Assembly (NCBI GenBank): GCA_963848495.1
Contig: CAWKDV010000002.1
Span: 1,116,001 to 1,180,000 of the forward strand
Length of the DNA stretch: 64,000 nt
Direction of reading: 5' to 3'
DNA from: JAICJR01 sp963848495
GTDB lineage: Bacteria > Actinomycetota > Thermoleophilia > Solirubrobacterales > Thermoleophilaceae
A program made the translations under genes and the position numbers. Positions 7,817 through 15,655 of the stretch are shown here, piece after piece (positions within the stretch are counted from its first letter, which is position 1; each line of letters begins with the position of its first letter). Below the pieces are notes generated by a model. That model was given only the letters and a program-made list of their open reading frames with translations, made no database searches and had not been told where the DNA came from.

Positions 7817-9460
7817 TCACTCGGGTGCCACCGCGACTTCGAGGAGCAGCGGCTCGCTGCGGGACGCCAGGCCGGGCAGATGGGCATCCAGCTCGCGGAT
7901 CAGCTCATCGTGGCTCTCCACCCGCCGTGCCTCGCAGCCGAAGCCGCGCGCCAGGCCGCAGATGTCGACATTGGCGAAGCCCGGCCAGGACCCCGGCTCG
8001 CCGTGCATGCGCGCCAGCCCGTCCATCACCGCGTAGCCGCCATTCGCCATCACCAGCAGGAGGACGCCGACGTCGTACTTGGCGGCGCTCCAGAGCGCCT
8101 GCACGGTGTACATCGTCGAGCCGTCGCCGAGCACGGCGAGGACCGGACGCTCCGGCATACCCATGCGCAGGCCGATCGCGCCCGACAGGCCGAAGCCCAG
8201 CGCACCATTCGAGACGCTCACGAAGCCGTGCGGCGCGCGCGCCGGGATGCGGGCCAGCAGCTCGGGCCGGGTCGAGGGCGACTCCTCCATCAGCACCACG
8301 TCGGCCGGCAGGCGCTCCCCGAGCGCGACCAGCACGTTGGCGACGCTGAGCGGCTCTCCCGGCCGCGGGAGCGCGGGAGCGGGGGGACGCTCGAGCGGCA
8401 CCGGCGCGCTGCCGCTGCGCTCCCGCACCCGCTCGGCGAGCGCCCGGCAGGCGGCCGCGGGCGAGGCGAGCAGCGCCAGGTCGGCCGGGCTGCGGTGGAC
8501 CTCGTCGGGCTCGTCGCTGATCACGGCCACGCGCGTGCCGGGCACGACGAGCGGCCCCGGCTCGTAGAGATAGAGGCGGAAGGGCCAGGTGCCTACCGCG
8601 AGCACGAGGTCGTACGGGGCCAGGGCCTCGCGCAGCAGGCGGCGGCTCCAGTGGAGGTGGCCCGCGAACAGCGGGTGGTCCTGGGGGAAGCCGGCGCGGC
8701 TGCAGAACGGGTCCTGCCAGACAGCGCAGTCGAGCCGCTCCGCGAGCGCCACCGCCGCAGCGAAGCCCTCCTCGCTGTCGAGCCCGGCGCCCACCACGAG
8801 GGTCGGCGACTGCGCCTCGTCGATCAGCTCGGCCAGCTCGTCGGCGTGGCCGGCGTCGAAGGCGGGCGCCTTCAACAGTCGAGCCGGTGCTGTGACGGGC
8901 ACGTCCTCGTCGGCAGGCTCGTCCCAGTCGCCCATCGGCACCACCACGAGCGCGGGGCCGCGGTGGGTGTTCGCCTCGTGCCACGCGCGCGCGATCGCCC
9001 CCGGCACGTCCTGCGGCCGCACCGGATGGTTCGACCAGACCGGATACTCGCCCGCCATCCGCTCGAGCGCCCGGCCGGTGAGGAAGGGCGCGAGCGCCGA
9101 GTGCCGGCGGTCCTGCTGCCCCACCGCGATCACGAGCGGCGCGCGCACGTCGCGCGCGTTGGCGATCGCGTTGACGGCGTTGCCGAGGCCCGGCGCCGTG
9201 TGGAGGTTCACGAACGAGGGCTCGCCGCGCGCGATCGCGTAGCCGGTGGCCATGCCCACCACAGCGCCCTCGTGCAGGGCGAGCACGAACTCGAGGTCGT
9301 CAGGCAGGCCCGCGAGAAGCGGGATCTCGCTCGAGCCCGGGTTGCCGAAGATCTTCGTCATGCCGAAGTGGCGCATGACGTCGAAGGTCGCCTCGCGCAC
9401 GGTGCGGCTGCCGTTGTGGGGGCCTGCCACCTGCCGCTCGCTCGAGGTCACTTCGGTCAT
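7817..9460 (-). CDS. Thiamine-diphosphate decarboxylase, benzoylformate decarboxylase-like
   Basis: A 547-residue three-domain ThDP enzyme. The activating Glu sits in ALHEGAVVGMATGYA, and the Mg/ThDP motif runs from GDGSTMYTVQ to MANGGYAVMD. The pattern IFGNPGSSEIPLLAG is typical of benzoylformate decarboxylases, which turn arylglyoxylates into aryl aldehydes and CO2. An aryl aldehyde dehydrogenase gene lies 1.8 kb away. It is first in the minus-strand operon, and its ATG follows a GGAAGGA ribosome site. It could instead be an oxalyl-CoA or acetolactate-type relative, but the N-terminal signature favours benzoylformate. Confidence 0.85.
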   Translation of the reverse strand: MTEVTSSERQVAGPHNGSRTVREATFDVMRHFGMTKIFGNPGSSEIPLLAGLPDDLEFVLALHEGAVVGMATGYAIARGEPSFVNLHTAPGLGNAVNAIANARDVRAPLVIAVGQQDRRHSALAPFLTGRALERMAGEYPVWSNHPVRPQDVPGAIARAWHEANTHRGPALVVVPMGDWDEPADEDVPVTAPARLLKAPAFDAGHADELAELIDEAQSPTLVVGAGLDSEEGFAAAVALAERLDCAVWQDPFCSRAGFPQDHPLFAGHLHWSRRLLREALAPYDLVLAVGTWPFRLYLYEPGPLVVPGTRVAVISDEPDEVHRSPADLALLASPAAACRALAERVRERSGSAPVPLERPPAPALPRPGEPLSVANVLVALGERLPADVVLMEESPSTRPELLARIPARAPHGFVSVSNGALGFGLSGAIGLRMGMPERPVLAVLGDGSTMYTVQALWSAAKYDVGVLLLVMANGGYAVMDGLARMHGEPGSWPGFANVDICGLARGFGCEARRVESHDELIRELDAHLPGLASRSEPLLLEVAVAPE

Positions 9461-9488
9461 TCCTAATTTTCCTTCCGCTCAGTGGCCA

Positions 9489-9494
9489 TAGACT
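9489..9494 (+). promoter_or_regulatory. Putative -10 box of a leaderless mRNA (GntR gene)
   Basis: TAGACT lies 10 nt before the ATG of the GntR regulator, leaving no room for a ribosome site. The whole divergent gap to the decarboxylase gene is only 44 bp, so the regulator and the operon must share control sequence. Confidence 0.4.
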
Positions 9495-9504
9495 GGCAGC
9501 ACCC

Positions 9505-10254
9505 ATGCCCACCCGAGGGGTGCCGGACAACCGTTTCTCGCTCGCGCGCGCCGATGCCAGCGAGCAGATCGCCTACGAGATTCGCCGGCACATCGAGCGC
9601 CAGGGCCTGCTGCCCGGCGATCGTATCGGCACCGAACAGGAGCTGGCCGCCGAGTTCGGCGTCAGCCGCCCGACGCTGCGCGAGGCTCTGCGCCTGCTCG
9701 CCGGCTCGCACCTGATCCGCGCGAGCCAGGGTCGCGGCGGCGGCATCTTCGTGGCCAACACGGCGGGCGAGGGCATGGGGCGCAACATGAGCGAGGCGAT
9801 CGCCACGATGCTCGCCACCGAGAGCGTCTCGCTCCACCAGCTCCTGCAGGCGCGCATGGTGCTGGAGGTGCCGCTGGCGGGCCTCGCAGCCGCGAACGCC
9901 GGGAAGGAGACCATCGCCGAGCTCGAGTCGGCCATCGCGGCGGCCGAGGGCCGGCGGCCGGGCTCCGAGGAGTTCAACCTGGCGGACCGGAACTTCCACG
10001 ACGCGATCGCGGCCGCGTCCGGCAACGACCTGCTGGTGGCGTTCACGCGCTGGATCCTCGACGTGCTGCTGCCGTCGCTCATCCAGTACATCGGGCCGGC
10101 GGTCACCGCCGAGAACATCCTGCGCCAGCACACGGCGATCCTCGAGGCGATCCGCAGCGGCCAGCCCGCCGCAGCCGAGCAGGCGATGCGCGCGCACCTC
10201 GATCACCTCGCGGACACCGTCGGCAAGCTCGACCAGGCCCAGTCGGGACACTAG
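9505..10254 (+). CDS. GntR-family regulator with FCD ligand domain
   Basis: A 249-residue FadR-subfamily regulator. A winged helix at residues about 15-85 contains TEQELAAEFGVSRPTLREAL. An all-helical FCD domain follows with the metal-binding set Asp in NLADRNFHDA, His in RQHTAILEAI and His in MRAHLDHL. FCD proteins sense carboxylic acids bound through a metal. It is transcribed divergently from the decarboxylase/ring-cleavage operon with a 44-bp gap, so it most likely controls that operon. Its stop overlaps the end of the convergent dehydrogenase gene by 4 bp. Confidence 0.88.
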   Translation: MPTRGVPDNRFSLARADASEQIAYEIRRHIERQGLLPGDRIGTEQELAAEFGVSRPTLREALRLLAGSHLIRASQGRGGGIFVANTAGEGMGRNMSEAIATMLATESVSLHQLLQARMVLEVPLAGLAAANAGKETIAELESAIAAAEGRRPGSEEFNLADRNFHDAIAAASGNDLLVAFTRWILDVLLPSLIQYIGPAVTAENILRQHTAILEAIRSGQPAAAEQAMRAHLDHLADTVGKLDQAQSGH

Positions 10255-11186
10255 AGCGACGGGCTCCCGACGATCGCCTCGGCGGCCTCGCGCACGAGCG
10301 CGACCGCCGACTGAAGGGCCCTGCGCTGCTCGTCGGCCAGCTCCCACTCGTGGATCTCCTCGACCCCGCCCGCGCCGAGCGTGACGGGCACGCCGATCGA
10401 CACGCCGTTCACGCCGTACTCGCCCTCGAGCACCACCGAAGCCGCCCACAGCTCGGCGCCGGGACCCTGGAGTGCGGAGATCAGCCGCGCGACGCCCAGG
10501 CCTGAGGTCCAGGTGGACGAGCGGCCCGAGTCGAGCGCCACGTGGCGCACGTACCAGCTGCGGAAGAACTCCTCGGTGGCGGCCACCTGCTCGGGCGTGA
10601 GCTCGACCGGCGCGCCGTCGACCGAGACCCGGTCGTACAGCGGCACCGACGCATCGCCGTGCTCGCCGATCACCCAGGCCTCGACGCTGCCCAGCTCCAC
10701 GCCCAGCGTGCGGGCGATGCCGCTTCGCAGCCGCAGCGTGTCGTTCACCGTGTAGCCGATCACTCGGTGGCGGTCGATGCCGGTACGCCGCTGCGCCCAG
10801 GTGCAGAGCGGGTCCACGGGGTTGGTGACCATCACGAGCACCCCGCCCCAGTCGCAGTCGAGCAGTTCGAGCGTGGGCTCGGCGACGCGCGCGTTGTCCT
10901 CGAGGTAGACCATCCGCGAGTCGTTGATGTTGAGCGGCGCCCCGGCGGCCATCACGAGCACGTCGGCGTCCGCGGCCTCCTCGAGCCCGCCACCGCGCAC
11001 GCTCCCGCGTCCGCCCTGCTCCACCACCTGCTCCAGGTCCATGACGTGCGAGACGACCATCTCCGGCCGCGTGTCGATGAGCACCACCTCCTCGCCGCGC
11101 CCGTCGCGGAGCAGGTTGAAGGCGACGCTGGCGCCAACGCCGCCGGCGCCGCCGACGATGACCACCTTGAACCGTCGATCCCCCAT
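10251..11186 (-). CDS. LDH/MDH-family 2-hydroxyacid dehydrogenase, hydrophobic-substrate type
   Basis: A 311-residue NAD-dependent L-2-hydroxyacid dehydrogenase. The Rossmann loop is VGGAGGVGASVA. Catalytic His is in GEHGDASVP, Asp and substrate-carboxylate Arg are in NDTLRLR, and Asn is in VTNPVDP. In the specificity loop AGAPLNINDSR the closing Arg is kept. However, the residue that is Gln in lactate and Arg in malate dehydrogenases is Leu. That argues against malate and for a bulky hydrophobic side chain. Lying between the decarboxylase regulator and the aryl aldehyde dehydrogenase, it may oxidise mandelate-like acids to arylglyoxylates (inference). Confidence 0.8.
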   Translation of the reverse strand: MGDRRFKVVIVGGAGGVGASVAFNLLRDGRGEEVVLIDTRPEMVVSHVMDLEQVVEQGGRGSVRGGGLEEAADADVLVMAAGAPLNINDSRMVYLEDNARVAEPTLELLDCDWGGVLVMVTNPVDPLCTWAQRRTGIDRHRVIGYTVNDTLRLRSGIARTLGVELGSVEAWVIGEHGDASVPLYDRVSVDGAPVELTPEQVAATEEFFRSWYVRHVALDSGRSSTWTSGLGVARLISALQGPGAELWAASVVLEGEYGVNGVSIGVPVTLGAGGVEEIHEWELADEQRRALQSAVALVREAAEAIVGSPSL

Positions 11187-11237
11187 CGGGACGCATCATT
11201 GCGTCCTCTGGTTAAAAGGTCAAACGTTTTCAGGGTC

Positions 11238-11296
11238 GCGGATTGCGGATTGCGGATTGCACCTCTCCGCGATCCGCAATCCGCAATTCCGCAATC
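11238..11296. repeat. Heptamer repeat hairpin (GCGGATT variant)
   Basis: Three GCGGATT units (11238-11260) are followed after a short loop by complementary CCGCAAT units, with one irregular spacing. The array fills the gap between the aldehyde dehydrogenase stop and the dehydrogenase start, both on the minus strand, so it may separate their transcripts. It is the same repeat family as at 1316 with T for C in the unit. Confidence 0.8.
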
Positions 11297-12766
11297 TCAA
11301 ATCGGGTAATGCCTCGCACCATCCTGCACCGTGATCCACCTGAGCTCAGTGAATTCCTCCAGCGCCGCCCTGCCGCCGAAGCGCCCGAAGCCGCTCGCCT
11401 TCACGCCGCCGAAGGGCATCTGGGGCTCGTCGTGGACGGTCGTGTCGTTCACGTGGCAGATGCCGGACTCGATCCGCTGCGCGAGCTCGAGGGCGGCCGG
11501 TACGTCGTTCGAGAAGACCGCAGCCGAGAGGCCGTACTCGGTGTCGTTGGCCACGCGGACGGCCTCGTCGGCGCCGTCGACCGGCATGATCGAGATCACC
11601 GGCCCGAACACCTCCTCGGTGTACAGGCGCATGTCGGGCGTCACGCCCTTGACCACGGTGGGCGGATAGCAGGGGCCCTCGGCCTCGCCGCCCGAGAGGA
11701 TCTCGGCGCCCTTCGACGCGGCGTCCTCCACGAGGCCGCTGACCCGCTCGATCGCGGCGGCGTTGATCATCGGGCCGAGTGCCGTGTCCTGCTCGCTGGG
11801 GTCGCCGACCTTCAGCGAGCTCGCCTTGTCGGCGAGCTTCTGGGCGAACGCGTCCGCCAGCGAGCTGTCGACGATCGCCCGCTCGGTGGACATGCAGATC
11901 TGACCCTGGTGGAAGAAGGCGCCGAAGTTGGCGGCGGCCACGGCGCGGTCGAGGTCCGCGTCCGCCAGCACGACGATCGGGGCCTTTCCGCCCAGCTCGA
12001 GCAGCACCCGCTTGAGGTGGCGGCCGGCCTTCTCGGCGATGATGCGGCCGACCTTGGTCGACCCGGTGAAGTTGATGCGCCTGGTGAGCGGGTGGGCGAT
12101 CAGCTCATCGACGACGTCGGCGGCGTCGGCCGGGTCGTTGGTGATCAGGTTGATCGCGCCCTCCGGCAGGCCGGCGTCGACGAGCGCGCCCACGACCGCC
12201 GCGTGCGTGCGGGGGCACTCCTCGGAGGCCTTGAGGACGACCGTGTTTGCATAGGCGAGCGGGGTGGCCACCGCGCGCGTCGAGAGGATCACCGGGGCGT
12301 TCCAGGGAGCGATGGCGACGACCACGCCGGCCGGCGCGCGCACGCCCATGGCGAGCTTGCCGGGCACGTCCGAGGGGATCACCTCGCCGACGAGCCCGTA
12401 GGCCTGCGCCCCCGCCTCGCGCAGCATCCCGGCGGCGAGCTGGCAGTTGAACATGCCCCAGCCGAAGGTGCCGCCGGTCTCCTCGGTCACGGTGGCGGCG
12501 ATCGCCGGCGCGCGCTCCTCGAGCAGGTCGGCCGCCTTGAGCAGGATCGTGCGCCGCTGCCCCGGTGCGCTGCGGCCCCACTCCTGGAACGCCTCGTGGG
12601 CGGCCTCGATCGCCGCAGCGGCGTCCTCACGCTTGGCTGCGGCCGCCACGCTGGCGGGCTCGCCCGAGTAGGGGTCGGCCTTCTCGTAGGTGTCGCCGCT
12701 GCTCGCGCCCGTCCAGCGGCCGCCGATCAGCAGCTGCTGCTCCTGGGCAGTCTCGACCGTTGCCAT
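11297..12766 (-). CDS. Aldehyde dehydrogenase, benzaldehyde/salicylaldehyde/vanillin type
   Basis: A 489-residue NAD(P)-dependent aldehyde dehydrogenase. IAPWNAPVIL is the cofactor strand, LELGGKAPIVV has the general-base Glu, and FFHQGQICMSTERA has the catalytic Cys. The QICMST variant is common in aromatic-aldehyde members (vanillin and salicylaldehyde dehydrogenases). It would oxidise the aldehyde made by the nearby benzoylformate-decarboxylase-like enzyme to the aryl acid that feeds protocatechuate. It lies directly downstream of the IclR gene in the same direction, with an 80-bp gap containing repeated sites. Confidence 0.88.
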   Translation of the reverse strand: MATVETAQEQQLLIGGRWTGASSGDTYEKADPYSGEPASVAAAAKREDAAAAIEAAHEAFQEWGRSAPGQRRTILLKAADLLEERAPAIAATVTEETGGTFGWGMFNCQLAAGMLREAGAQAYGLVGEVIPSDVPGKLAMGVRAPAGVVVAIAPWNAPVILSTRAVATPLAYANTVVLKASEECPRTHAAVVGALVDAGLPEGAINLITNDPADAADVVDELIAHPLTRRINFTGSTKVGRIIAEKAGRHLKRVLLELGGKAPIVVLADADLDRAVAAANFGAFFHQGQICMSTERAIVDSSLADAFAQKLADKASSLKVGDPSEQDTALGPMINAAAIERVSGLVEDAASKGAEILSGGEAEGPCYPPTVVKGVTPDMRLYTEEVFGPVISIMPVDGADEAVRVANDTEYGLSAAVFSNDVPAALELAQRIESGICHVNDTTVHDEPQMPFGGVKASGFGRFGGRAALEEFTELRWITVQDGARHYPI

Positions 12767-12791
12767 CCTCGCTCCTGGTTAGTTGTTCGTC

Positions 12792-12850
12792 ATGCGCACG
12801 TAGACGCGCTATGCGCACGGAGTGTCAGCTACGCCCCCGGGGCTTGTCAA
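12792..12850 (-). promoter_or_regulatory. Candidate promoter with direct-repeat operator for the aldehyde dehydrogenase gene
   Basis: On the minus strand a TTGACA box (12850-12845) overlaps the IclR stop codon, and a weak GACACT lies 18 bp on. Two exact copies of GTGCGCAT (12799-12792 and 12818-12811), 19 bp apart start to start, follow just before the gene. Repeats on one face of the helix overlapping the likely start site suggest a regulator site, possibly for the adjacent IclR protein. Confidence 0.4.
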
Positions 12851-13662
12851 GCCGGATGGGCGCCGGCCGCCGGCCGCGAGGCGTATGGCGTCCGCAGGCC
12901 GCTCGAGCGCAGCTCCGCCTCGATCGCCGCGGCGGCCTCGAGGGCGGGCGGCAGGAACTCGGTGCGCAGCGCCTGCATGGTCGCGCGGCTGGCGTGCACC
13001 GACGTGTTGAGCGCGGCAACCACGCCGCCCGAGGCGTCCCTGATCGGCACCGCGACGGAGCGCAGGCCCTCCTCGAGCTCCTGGTCGGTCATCGCGTAGC
13101 CCTGCCGGCGCACCGCCTCGAGCATCGAGCGCAGCTCGGCGGCGTCCTTGACCGTGCGCGGCGTGAGCCGGTCGATCGTGATGCGCGAGAGGCGCTCGTC
13201 CAGGTCGTCGGAATCGAGGCTCGCCAGCAGCACGCGGCCCATCGAGGTGGCGTAGGCGGGCAGCCGGGTGCCCACGGCGAGCGTGATGCTCATGATGCGC
13301 CGCGTGGGCACGCGCACGACGTACACGATCTCGGTGTCGTCGAGCACCGAGATCGAGCTCGACTCGTTCACGTTGGCCACGAGCGTCTCGAGATGGGGCT
13401 GCGCCACCTCGGGAAGGGTCAGGCTCGAGAGGTACGCGAAGCCGAGCTCGAGCACCCGCGGGCGCAGCGAGAAGCGCCCGCTGTCGAAGCGCATGTAGCC
13501 GAGCTCGACGAGCGTCAGCAGGAAGCGGCGGGCGGCCGCGCGGGTGAGGCCCGCGGTGCGCGCCACCTCGCTGAGCGTGAGCTCGCGATGCTCCTCGTCG
13601 AAGGCGCGGATCACGGACAGGCCTCTGGCCAGCGACTGCACGTAGTCGGAGCCTGGGGCCAT
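12847..13662 (-). CDS. IclR-family regulator, PcaR/PcaU/PobR type
   Basis: A 271-residue regulator. The N-terminal winged helix (YVQSLARGLSVIRAFDEEH and TLSEVARTAGLTRAAARRFL) matches the Pca regulator subgroup, and the C-terminal effector domain includes LPAYATSMGRVLLASL and LRSVAVPIRDASGGVVAALN. ATG at 13662 is chosen because the conserved part begins four residues later; the open frame upstream lies in the promoter. It is divergent from the pca operon, so it probably controls it in response to protocatechuate or beta-ketoadipate, as known for PcaR and PcaU. Confidence 0.88.
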   Translation of the reverse strand: MAPGSDYVQSLARGLSVIRAFDEEHRELTLSEVARTAGLTRAAARRFLLTLVELGYMRFDSGRFSLRPRVLELGFAYLSSLTLPEVAQPHLETLVANVNESSSISVLDDTEIVYVVRVPTRRIMSITLAVGTRLPAYATSMGRVLLASLDSDDLDERLSRITIDRLTPRTVKDAAELRSMLEAVRRQGYAMTDQELEEGLRSVAVPIRDASGGVVAALNTSVHASRATMQALRTEFLPPALEAAAAIEAELRSSGLRTPYASRPAAGAHPA

Positions 13663-13717
13663 TGATGGCGCAGTTTGCCCGAAAAGTGTGCGGAAAGCGA
13701 ACGAACGGGCGCTCCGG

Positions 13718-13784
13718 TTGCCGGTTCCGGGGGAAGCAGCGATATAGTGCGCCTGGTGAGCGCTTGTTCTTATGGCGAACAAGC
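13718..13784 (+). promoter_or_regulatory. pca operon promoter with palindromic operator
   Basis: A -35-like TTGCCG (13718-13723) and a -10 TATAGT (13743-13748) are spaced by 19 bp. A perfect inverted repeat follows: GCTTGTTC (13762-13769) and GAACAAGC (13777-13784), separated by 7 bp. It lies at or just after the expected start point, between the IclR regulator and the operon. The TGTTC/GAACA half-sites suit a dimeric IclR protein. A GAGAGG ribosome site at 13798-13803 follows. Confidence 0.6.
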
Positions 13785-13810
13785 TCCCGCCGCTTTTGAG
13801 AGGTAACCCC

Positions 13811-14035
13811 ATGGATTCTTCCCGCTCCGTTCAGCAGGCGACCGAAGCCGATTCGGCGCTACTCGATCTCGTGTCCGAGCTGCTCGACGCGCATGGCGAC
13901 ACAGTGCGCCTCGCCCTCGAGCGCCCGGACGATCCGCGCTGGCAGGCGCACGTCGGCTACCTGCGCGACCTGCAACGGCTCGGGAAGGAGACCGTCGCCC
14001 GTTTCACGACGGGCAGCCCGGACGACCCGGCCTGA
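13811..14035 (+). CDS. Small conserved-looking protein heading the pca operon
   Basis: A 74-residue acidic, mostly helical protein with no cysteines or membrane segment. The start at 13811 is preferred over an in-frame ATG at 13772 because GAGAGG lies 7 nt upstream, whereas the earlier ATG lies inside the operator palindrome. It ends 8 nt before pcaI and must be cotranscribed with it. I do not recognise the family. Position as first gene of the operon suggests an accessory or regulatory role, but nothing in the sequence shows one. Confidence 0.65.
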   Translation: MDSSRSVQQATEADSALLDLVSELLDAHGDTVRLALERPDDPRWQAHVGYLRDLQRLGKETVARFTTGSPDDPA

Positions 14036-14043
14036 AGGGCGCG

Positions 14044-14865
14044 ATGGCCGAGATCGTGCCCCTGCGACAGGCGGTGTCGGACCTGGTCCAGGACGGCGAC
14101 TCGGTAGCGCTCGAGGGCTTCACCCACCTGATCCCGTTCGCTGCTGCGCACGAGATCATGCGCCAGCGCCGGCGCGACCTGACGCTGATCAGGCTCACGC
14201 CGGACGTCATCTTCGACCAGCTGATCGGCGCCGGCTGCGCCCGCAAGCTGATCTTCTCTTGGGGAGGGAACCCCGGAGTCGGCTCGCTGCACCGCTTCCG
14301 TGACGCGGTGCAGCGCGGCTGGCCCCATCCGCTCGAGATCGAGGAGCACAGCCACGCCGGCATGGCCAACCGCTACGTGGCGGGCGCCTCCGACCTGCCC
14401 TTCGCCGTGCTGCGCGGCTACACGGGCACCGACCTCGAGAAGCACACGGCCACGATCAGGGCGATCACCTGCCCGTTCACGGGCGAGCAGCTCACCGCCG
14501 TCGCGGCGCTCCGGCCCGACGTCGGCATCGTGCACGCCCAGCGCGCCGATCGCCAGGGCAACGTCCAGCTCTGGGGGATCATCGGCGTGCAGAAGGAGAC
14601 CGTCCTCGCCTCCACGCGCTCGCTGGTCACGGTCGAGGAGATCGTCGACGAGCTCACGCCGGAGCCGGGCGCGGTCGTGATCCCGTCCTGGGCCGTGACC
14701 TGCGTGTCGCAGGCACCGCGCGGCGCGCACCCGTCCTACGCGCAGGGCTACTACCAGCGCGACAACGAGGCCTATCGCGCCTGGGACGAGATCAGCAAGG
14801 ATCCGGAGCGCTTCCAGGAGTGGCTCGAGACCGACATCTACGCCGAGAGCGGCACGCCCGCATGA
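14044..14865 (+). CDS. pcaI: 3-oxoadipate CoA-transferase, subunit A
   Basis: A 273-residue alpha subunit of a family I CoA-transferase. It shows SVALEGFTHLIPFAAAHEI near the N-terminus and the glycine-rich FSWGGNPGVGSLHRF loop, as in glutaconate and 3-oxoadipate transferase A chains. With PcaJ it moves CoA from succinyl-CoA to 3-oxoadipate, the penultimate step of the beta-ketoadipate pathway. The pcaJ start overlaps its stop (ATGA). Glutaconate CoA-transferase is the main alternative, but operon context settles on PcaI. Confidence 0.88.
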   Translation: MAEIVPLRQAVSDLVQDGDSVALEGFTHLIPFAAAHEIMRQRRRDLTLIRLTPDVIFDQLIGAGCARKLIFSWGGNPGVGSLHRFRDAVQRGWPHPLEIEEHSHAGMANRYVAGASDLPFAVLRGYTGTDLEKHTATIRAITCPFTGEQLTAVAALRPDVGIVHAQRADRQGNVQLWGIIGVQKETVLASTRSLVTVEEIVDELTPEPGAVVIPSWAVTCVSQAPRGAHPSYAQGYYQRDNEAYRAWDEISKDPERFQEWLETDIYAESGTPA

Positions 14866-15641
14866 CCTCCGCACCGGACACGATCACGCGCGACGAGACG
14901 ATGACGATCGCCGCCTCACGGGCTCTGCCGGACGGCACGGTCTGCTTCGTCGGGATCGGCAAGCCCAGCACCGCCGCCAACGTGGCCCTGCGGACGCACG
15001 CGCCCAACCTGGTGCTCGTCTACGAGTCCGGCACGATCGGCGCGAAGCCCAGCACGCTGCCGCTCTCGATCGGCGACGGCGAGCTGGCCGAGACGGCCGA
15101 CTCGGTGGTGAGCGTGCCGGAGATCTTCAACTACTGGCTGCAGCCGGGCCGGATCGACGTCGGCTTCCTCGGCGCGGCGCAGATCGACCGCTTCGCCAAC
15201 ATCAACACCACCGTGATCGGCGGCGACTACGACCACCCCAAGGTCCGCCTGCCGGGCGCCGGCGGCGCGCCGGAGATCGCCGCCTCGTGCGGCGAGGTGA
15301 TCGTGATCGTGGCGCAGAGCAAGCGCAGCTTCGTGGAGCGCGTGGACTTCGTCACCTCGGTCGGCTACGGCAGCGGCCGCGGCGACCGCGAGCGGCTCGG
15401 CTTCAGGGGCCGCGGGCCGGTGAAGGTGATCACCGACCTCGGGGTGCTCGAGCCGGATCCGGAGACCTGCGAGCTCACCCTGACCCACATCCACGAGGGC
15501 GTGGAGGTGGACGAGGCGCGCGATAGCACCGGCTGGGACCTGCGCGTGGCGGACGACCTGGGCGTCACCCCGGGCGCCACGGCAGAGGAGCTCGAGGTGC
15601 TGCGCGACCTGCTGGACAGTCAGAAGCGGGCGCCGTCATAA
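14862..15641 (+). CDS. pcaJ: 3-oxoadipate CoA-transferase, subunit B
   Basis: A 259-residue beta subunit. The segment VCFVGIGKPSTAAN and the catalytic Glu in VLVYESGTIGAKP, which forms the glutamyl-CoA thioester in this family, are present. ATG at 14862 gives a 4-bp overlap with pcaI; the longer upstream frame lies inside pcaI. The product is 3-oxoadipyl-CoA. The thiolase PcaF that would finish the pathway is not in this window. Confidence 0.88.
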   Translation: MTSAPDTITRDETMTIAASRALPDGTVCFVGIGKPSTAANVALRTHAPNLVLVYESGTIGAKPSTLPLSIGDGELAETADSVVSVPEIFNYWLQPGRIDVGFLGAAQIDRFANINTTVIGGDYDHPKVRLPGAGGAPEIAASCGEVIVIVAQSKRSFVERVDFVTSVGYGSGRGDRERLGFRGRGPVKVITDLGVLEPDPETCELTLTHIHEGVEVDEARDSTGWDLRVADDLGVTPGATAEELEVLRDLLDSQKRAPS

Positions 15642-15655
15642 TCATCTGACCTTTT

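Noticed and set aside
13772..13810. Earlier ATG for the first pca-operon gene
   Set aside because: It lies inside the operator palindrome and has no ribosome site, whereas the ATG at 13811 follows GAGAGG.
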